Shown here piece after piece: positions 57,260 through 64,000 of a DNA stretch of 64,000 bases. The notes under the pieces were generated by a model, which worked only from the letters and a program-made list of their open reading frames with translations, did not search any database and was not told the origin of the DNA. Both the position numbers and the translations under genes were made by a program. Each line of letters starts with the position of its first letter. The stretch's first letter is position 1. Origin of the DNA: Fasciola hepatica (taxonomy: Eukaryota; Platyhelminthes; Trematoda; Plagiorchiida; Fasciolidae); NCBI GenBank assembly GCA_948099385.1, contig CANUEZ040000182.1, positions 20,957,501 to 21,021,500 of the forward strand, given 5' to 3'.

Positions 57260-59325
57260 ATTCATACTTAACCATTATTGCTTGATTCCGTTAAAAGCTA
57301 TCTTGGACTTCTAAAGCGGTTTACTGATCCATTTTATTTATAACGGACATGATGTATTGCCGTTCTGAAATCATTAGATCACTGAATACGTCAGTAGATA
57401 ACTGATTGAAGATTTTACTGGAATAATTGCCCTATTGGTTAGTAAAACCTTATTTTCTTTCTCACGTAAGATTTTCACAGATAAACTCACAACAGACTCT
57501 TCGAATCCATCCGTGTATAGCATGCAATACTATTCATCTTAAACATTTTGTGATTTTACAAGTCTGTGAGTGATAATAACCTCTAGTGTTGAATGTTTCT
57601 CTCGTCTCTTGTAACTGGATTTATTCCTTTTAAGATCAAATTCTCCGAATATATTTAGCTGTTGGAAGACGGATAAGCTCATATTAGTAATATTACAAAT
57701 CCAAAGTCACTAAGGCAATTTTTGTTGCGTAGAGAAGATTTGTATGTGGAATAAATTCCTTTTCAACCTATCACCTCGGGCGTTTAGAAATATAGATGGA
57801 GAACAATGACGCTGGAGAGCAAATGTATATTTATCTTCAATGATCCCTTTTCTTGCACATGCATATCATGCGGGCGTATTTGCTGAGTCGAAGTTAATTG
57901 TTAAAGTGAGCAAAACGGCTTGTAATGAGATTTTTCATGTAAGGTGCGGCGAAATTTGTTTCCCATTCGGCCGCTGATGTTAGGTTATCGTGGGTTGTTT
58001 TACGCTTCGCAGGTTCCGTATTTGATCAGAGCAATTGAAGTGCCTGGACCGGTCAGTTTTCATGTTCACAGATATGGACTGCAGCAGTGACGTTTAACCA
58101 AGTCAGCAGCCAGTCAATGGCCCAGTTGTCACCTATATTTTATGAAGTGTGAGTTTAGGATTCGCAAAAAACTCCTATTTGCTCTCCAGCCTTATGATCA
58201 TGGGATTATTAGGATTGTTTTACAAATTGAGGAGCATCAGAATACGGAGACGGCGTATCCCATAGTTTATGTCCACGAATGCATTCATTATATTTGCTGA
58301 GTTATCAAAACTACTTGAACAAATTAGGTGAGTTAAGAGGACCTTGTGAACAGTTACCTATGGGTCAGGTGGGTAACAAAATAGATGAGTGAAAACGTAT
58401 ACAAAAGCAAGGGTAAGGTTCTACATACGGGGTTGAGTAAGGGGAGTTCATCTGTTACCCCTGTAGCAAAATTAACTGTCGCATTAGGTGCACTGTTTTC
58501 ATATTGAATACTTCAGGATTTTATTTTCTATGGATTCAGCTGCGGTGAATAGTTGCTTGCGAAATCCTTTGCTGAGAAGCCCGGGTGTTGCTAATAATGT
58601 CTTGAACGCAGTTTTGTGCTCACTGTAGACAAGGTGTTTCAGGGCAACGCTAGAGATATTCGACGCTATTTTTTCATAAGAGAGGGGGAGGGGTATTCGA
58701 CAATCCTTTCAGAGAGTCGTGTTGTGTCGTATCCGGTGTACCAACCAGTAAAAGTGCAAATAATTTGATGTAAACTAAAGGGATAGATATTCATTCTTCA
58801 TAAAATGTTTTCTATGCTATCTAGCTCACTGTGCAGGTTATCTGGACCGCAGATATTACTGGCCTTACAGACAAGAAGTCTGACCAAGTTCCGTTTATAA
58901 TGCAGTAAAACAACACTAAAAAAATGCATGCTCTTCAAAATAAGTGTTGTCTTGTACATCCCTTTAATAGAGTACCGTTTCAATTCTAACTATGGATGTT
59001 GTACAGTTACAAACCCCAGGGAAACAGTGAACGAACCAGCATTCAACCATTACACAAGGCGCACAGTCTCATTAGGATTATTCAGTACCCAGTCATTAGT
59101 CGTGATTTTGAGTTTTTCTAGTTCCGACCAATTTTCTTTCAATAATTGCGAACAGTTTCATTTTGTACAAAAAACTGAAGGCACCGATTTTCAGGAAGAC
59201 GGTTCAGTTCAGTTTAATTCACTTAACCATTAGCCTCACATTTCCGTGTTCTGGTTTCGGTTGCCACCTTTCAACATCTTCCAGTCAAGGGCGAAAAGAA
59301 TAGACGCATGAAGTGAAAAAGAGCC
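57260..59325. other. No gene recognised
   Basis: AT-rich sequence with short frames. A TTCAG/TTTAA-type run at 59200-59225 resembles the reverse complement of the LINE tail at 42.39-42.42 kb, but no LINE body is seen beside it. Confidence 0.3.
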
Positions 59326-59329
59326 GGAA

Positions 59330-60320
59330 GCAAGGTAAGAAACGGAAATCACGAAGACAAAAGAAGAGTTGGAATGCAGCTACGCCACTGACCACGACAC
59401 CTAGCCATATCAATGTCTCCGGCCATCTGGCAGGCGGGTCGCGTGAACCCGAACCATCCTATTTGGCCAAGTCCACTGATCAAGGTTTTCAGATCTTTCT
59501 GCCATGTCATGGACTGACCACATCGACCTATCTTCCAACCACTACCTGCCTCGGGAAACAATGTAAGCCGAGAAAGCCTGTCGGTAGGTATGCGTAACAC
59601 CTTACCGTGTGTAGATTCATTATCGGATCCAGAAACTGACATCCGATTCCCAACACTCTACATCTAACCTCAGTGTTGCTGATACGGTGTCCCCACCATA
59701 TTCGGGTAATGTTGCGGAGACATCGATGCTCGAACGCCGACAGTATTCGTATCTTTTACCCTTAACGGCCACGTTTCTGAGCCGTAAAAAAGATTAAATC
59801 TAACCACCGCAGTGTACCTTCACCCTTGACAGAAAATCGCATGTCACGCCGGCGCCCCGAATCACTGAGGTTAGCAAAAGCCAAACGCACCTTCTACATA
59901 CGCGATGATGCTTCATCCGATATCTGCTCACCAGGTGAAACGTAACTGCCCAGGTAACAAAATTTATCTACTTCAGCTACAGCATCACCTGCCAACACAA
60001 TGTTGGGTGTTAAGCCAACCCAGTTCTACAGCAATATTTGACTCTTCCAAGGTGCAAAGTGCATCTCAAACATCGCTACATTGTTGTTCAGACTACCTAG
60101 AAAGGGTTGCAGCTTATCTGGATCTTCGCTCAGAAGTACAATATCGTTCGCGTATTCCAAGTCAGACAGTTTACTGCCTTAGTTACAGATCAATGCCACT
60201 ATTGTCGCACGAGGACAGAGCTATCTCAAGAGAACGAAAATCAAGAGCAAAAGAGGGCGAGCCTGACGCACACTACTTCTCGTGATGAACTCTGGTGAAA
60301 TGTCGCCGTAAGCGTGAGCA
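59330..60320 (-). pseudogene. RTE reverse transcriptase C-terminal half
   Basis: Minus strand, in order: TRSSVRQARPL (near 60270), DLEYANDIVLLSED (near 60170), SGRRRDMRFSVKGEGTL, FEHRCLRNITRIWWGHRISN near 59730, RIPTDRLSRLTLFPEAGSGW and GQSMTWQKDLKTLISGLGQ, ending by 59349. This order is that of the RTE at 47.2-48.2 kb. Frames are broken. The catalytic box is YAND, as in the copy at 54.5 kb. Confidence 0.78.
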
Positions 60321-60324
60321 AGAC

Positions 60325-61025
60325 TTGGCTGTTTGCGAACAACCATTGGAAAAGAGAAATAAATTTCTGTGGCACACCCTTCTATGAGAAGCAGCGCCAG
60401 AGAACTATGCGTCGACTGAATCGATTTCCGTTTTCAGATCAAGGAAGACCGAAATTGTGGGTCTACGGGTAAATATATGGTCGCTAGAACTCCGATTGAA
60501 TCTGAAACTGACTTGGTCCGTACGAGTTCAAATTTCGTTAATGCAGCGTATTCGGCAGTTAATAATCCTGGCAAGCAGTTGGGATGCGATACTTACAATG
60601 CTCATCTCTCTGTGGTTTTCACAGGAGGACCTGCCAGGTTTCTTGTAAATCAGCACAGTCACCGATTCTCACCACTAACTCAAGTTACTCGGAGGAGTTT
60701 TTTAACTCTGAAATCAAAGCTACCCCTCTATTCTTGAAATATTGGAGACAACCCATCCGCTTCAGTGGCTTTTTACCTTTTCAACTAACCCATCATCCGG
60801 ATTACCTCAGTTTCTGATAGAAAAGTGAAATCTACCTGTGTCAGTTCTCTTGCAGACATATCTGGAACGTCCATTGTTAAATTGAGCCAACTGAATCGTT
60901 CCTTAAACCGCTCCGCCCAAGGGTCCAGACGACGTCATTGAGAGTGAACCAGCGAGCCGTCGGGTTCCTTGATTAACTCAGTTACACCAGTCTTCTGTGG
61001 ACCAGTACCTCTAAACGGTAAACGT
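60325..61025. other. No gene recognised
   Basis: Spacer between two oppositely oriented RTE fragments; short frames only. Confidence 0.3.
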
Positions 61026-61029
61026 TGTG

Positions 61030-61480
61030 AGTTCTGCTGATAGTCGCATAAGGTGTTGGGAACCAAAGGTCAGTTTCTGGATCAGGTAATGAAGTTAAAC
61101 AGATTAAGGTGACTGGGACATGTGTCACGCATGCCCACTGATAGTCTTCCTCGGTATATGCTGTTCTCCGAGGCGGGTAGTGGTTGGAAGGTAGGTCAAC
61201 GCGGTCACTCCATGACATGGCATAAAGGTATGAAAACTTTGGTCAGTAGATTTGACCAAGTGGGACGTATTAGAATTTCGGGTTTCGGTCCACATGACCC
61301 ACCTAACAGATAGGTGGAAACATCAAGTGATATGGCTAGGTGTTAAGGCCATTGGCGTTGTTGCATTCGAACTCCTCTTTTGTCTTTGTGAATTCCGCTT
61401 ACTACCCATTCTTTTTTGATCTTTTTCTTTTTACGCTTCCGTTGATTTGCCCTTTTCTGGGCGATTCTGGAAGGTAGCAG
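61030..61480 (+). pseudogene. RTE C-terminal fragment
   Basis: Plus strand: LNRLRWLGHVSRMPTDSLPR, MLFSEAGSGWKVGQRGHSMTW, HKGMKTLVSRFDQVGRI. Same block and subfamily as 59349-59642 but in opposite orientation. A T-rich 3' segment (about 61360-61450) resembles the reverse complement of 59290-59360. Confidence 0.75.
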
Positions 61481-61784
61481 CCGAAACCAGAGCACAGAAG
61501 TGCGAGATTAGTGGTTCGGTGAACTGTTAACCGATGGTCGCAACCTTCTCCATTTCTGTGTATTTCTCAATCCACCACTGTTCGTGGTTATTTCCCAGGG
61601 TCCCAGTCAGTTTGAGTCTCAGGGATTTGCGCACTTCATTGAATATGGCATCCGGGGGACCGGATCTGCGAGCATTCAACAGAGTAACTGGTGTCAAAGA
61701 TATCCATAGTTTGTGAGGCCTACTTGAACCGGAGTCTTGTGTGGGATTGGATCAGCCTGTAGGCAGATCAGCCTGAAAAGCAGA
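61480..61784. other. No gene seen
   Basis: Spacer between RTE fragments; nothing recognised. Confidence 0.3.
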
Positions 61785-62754
61785 TCATCGGTTATCGTCT
61801 AAAAGCAGCTGCACAAGACGGGTGGCATTTGCGTTGTTGCGACCACGGGCGAGACATAAACGGAAACGAGCACGTACCAGGGCATGATCTGAGTCCACAG
61901 GTGTAGACCAAAATGAACGACAGTTACTAGTTGATTCACGCCAACGGTGAAAAATGACAATATGATCAATCTGAGTCCAGCGTCGTGAAGACGTAGGAGG
62001 ACGCTGTGTCAGTCTATGCCGCTTCTTGGGGCAGAAGTTCGTACTTGCCAGAAACAGTCTGTAGTCAAAGCACTGCTGGATAAGACGATTGTCGTTGGTA
62101 ATGCGCTCGGTCGGGATAGCAAACCGGCCATCGATGTGTCTTTTGGAATCCCCCAAACAACGATCTTGGGCGTTGAAGTCCCCAGCAATGGGCACCACGT
62201 CCGTTGAACGCACTCTTTGAAGCAGTTGGGGCAAATCGTGGTGGAATTCATCCTTGGTTTCAGAGGAACTGCAGTCAGTGGGCTCATACACAGGCACGAC
62301 GAACAAGTATCGACGCTTCAGTCCATTGCTGTTGACACCAACAGAACCATCCAACCGAACTGCGCACAGTCGACCGTTGACTGGGATCCCGTTTAGCAGC
62401 GCATGCTCAGCTCTCATGCTCAAAGCAGTCTCAAAACCGGCCTGATGACGAGCACCAGACACTGGATCACCCAACACACGAGGAGTAAAGCAAGAGACTG
62501 AGGCTGTATCTGGGTGCTAAGGATGATCGCATGAGTGGGGTCTTGTATGCGTGTTTAGGAGACGCAGCATACATCTTTTTAAAAGTTCCAAGAGTTTTAA
62601 CGAGAGCAGTCTGTTGCCCTATCTGATACAGTGTGCGAACACTGAAGGAAGCCGAGCAAAGCGAACATGTAAGCTTAAGAAGTATGTTCCATTTATGCCT
62701 GACCCCTGAACAACTGCGTTCTTCGGAGCCACAATAACCCGTGGCATTTGGCAT
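61785..62754 (-). pseudogene. RTE endonuclease domain
   Basis: Minus strand from 62670: FSVRTLYQIGQQTALVKTL; after a frame change near 62470, DPVSGARHQAGFETALS, LLNGIPVNGRLCAVRLDGSV, IAGDFNAQD (about 62185), QIDHIVIFHRW and SDHALVRARF (about 61880). This is the apurinic endonuclease of RTE, matching 45.2-46.0 kb in order. The matching RT is absent. Confidence 0.85.
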
Positions 62755-63160
62755 CGATCTTATATTGAACGAGGGAAAACTTTTAAAGCTCTTTACTGGA
62801 AGGATGCTGGAGGTTTCTGGTCAAATCGTACTTCGCGTTGCTCACACCATAGAAGTGGGTTTCCCTTGGGAACCCTAGACGGAGTCTTTGACTCATAGGT
62901 CTGACCCACAAGGCAGTGGAGCGTTAATCCGGCACTGAAGCGTGACTGAAGTACCCGTGAAGAAACTTCTTCTGGTCTGTCATCCGAGATCTGATTGTTG
63001 CACGCATTTCGTCTTGTCTTCGCTGGTGCTTTGTTATCGATCCACCTTTCGGATTCAGTCCTCAGCATCATGCACCCAATGGAACAGGCGCAGCGTGGAC
63101 GGGCTGGCATCCTTTGGGGTGGGGGCCGACCAACTTAGGCGGGCGATAGCTGCCAAATGA
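62755..63160 (-). other. Possible RTE 5' leader
   Basis: It lies directly upstream of the RTE endonuclease on the same strand and holds an open minus-strand frame (63110-62793, SDDRPEEVSSRVLQSRFSAG) without a recognised domain. It is assigned to the RTE by position only. Confidence 0.3.
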
Positions 63161-63164
63161 AGTA

Positions 63165-64000
63165 CGATGACTTTTCCTGCCGCCGAGAGAAACCCCAGGT
63201 TCTCCACTCTTACGTCCATCTAGTGAAGGCCTTTTGATTGGTAAACTGTTTCTCTCCGTTTTTATTCGCTGTAGTATCTTCTCCGGGGATATAGCGGTTA
63301 GAACCAGATGTTGCCCAGCAATTGGTTCAAAGGCTGGACTTCGTCTGGCCTCTACCCATTATCCTCTCAGGCATGATTACAGCTCCGGCTCAAAGAAGCC
63401 ATCCTGCATAGCTCTTTGGGTCATGGAGGCAAGCAAGCCAGCACATAACGTCAAAGTGCGGTCTGTTTCATGTTGACAGTTCAACAGTACATTACAAATG
63501 CGCAAACTAATTACAATTATGCGTATGGTACTCCTCGTCCCCTAAACGATCTGATTGTTTGGCTTTGATGGTGTAGTGAATGGCATGCTGAGTACTTTGT
63601 AATTCACTCTGGTAGACCAATAATAGTTGTGGAATTAAACGGTTTTGAAAATCTTGGTTATGAACTTGATTAAGATTGTAATTAAATAACTCATCACAAT
63701 CAGACTAAAAGTATGTGGTTTGGCCAACGCTATCTGCAAATTCAAGATATTCCCGCTTTATTTCGTTGACATTAAAGTATCCACAAATCGTCTGTCTTTG
63801 ATGTTTGTTGAATTCTATACCAAACCATCCATCCTCCGCAAACTTCCTTCTTTTCATTTATCATGCGTTTTTCCTTTTGCGCTTTTGAGATCTCACAATT
63901 TCTTAACTGAACAGGGCTTACTGTGGTCACCAAATAATCAACATATTGCCCATTATTCAGTCTCACAATATTCCCCTTACAGTTATCAAAAGCTGTTGAA
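63165..64000. other. No gene recognised
   Basis: No coding frame, RNA or repeat recognised up to the right edge. Confidence 0.3.

Noticed and set aside
1..64000. CRISPR arrays, bacterial operons, ribosome-binding sites, rRNA or functional tRNA genes
   Set aside because: Nothing in the window supports any of these; the tRNA-like boxes belong to SINE-type repeats without a full cloverleaf.

Overview
This is a eukaryotic, repeat-dominated stretch with no convincing multi-exon host gene. It is almost entirely transposable elements of several ages, nested in one another, with microsatellites and long low-complexity intervals. The repertoire is Pao/BEL LTR retrotransposons, CR1/Jockey-type and RTE-type non-LTR retrotransposons, tRNA-derived SINE-like units, a Mutator-like DNA transposase and a foldback element. 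Together with a 37-nt GT-AG intron in the only intact gene, this suggests an invertebrate and most likely a parasitic flatworm (trematode or tapeworm). The taxon is inference from repeat style and intron size only.

Layout. 1-1.5 kb: minus-strand gag and LTR of a Pao/BEL element that runs off the left edge. 3.0-6.8 kb: decayed CR1-like LINE (ORF1, endonuclease, reverse transcriptase). 9.8-12.4 kb: remnants of LINE ORF1, a non-coding repeat (family B) and a LINE 3' end. 12.6-15.05 kb: an intact two-exon MULE transposase gene (FAR1-like N-terminus, DDE core, SWIM finger, C-terminal PHD finger). 15.5-15.95 kb: AT-rich tract with a perfect 66-bp inverted repeat. 16.3-18.3 kb: a second family B copy split by a truncated LINE. 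20.7-21.2 kb: SINE and LINE 3' end. 22.9-23.2 kb: possible MULE relic.

23.8-38.7 kb is the centrepiece: a full-length minus-strand Pao/BEL element with matching 424/425-bp LTRs and a 5-bp target duplication. Its integrase domain is split by an 8.45-kb plus-strand CR1-like LINE ending in (ATT)n. 39.7-42.4 kb: another LINE, itself split by a ~0.9-kb foldback element. 42.9-43.3 kb: LINE fragment. 45.0-48.4 kb: nearly complete RTE element. 49.3-49.6 kb: SINE on the minus strand. 49.8-51.2, 54.2-54.7, 59.3-60.3, 61.0-61.5 and 61.8-63.2 kb: RTE fragments in both orientations. 57.1 kb: one possible host exon.

Apart from the MULE gene and LINE ORF1, every coding region carries stops or frameshifts. 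The retrotransposon copies here are therefore non-autonomous fossils. The transposase gene is the outlier that still looks functional, either as a recent transposon or as a domesticated gene.
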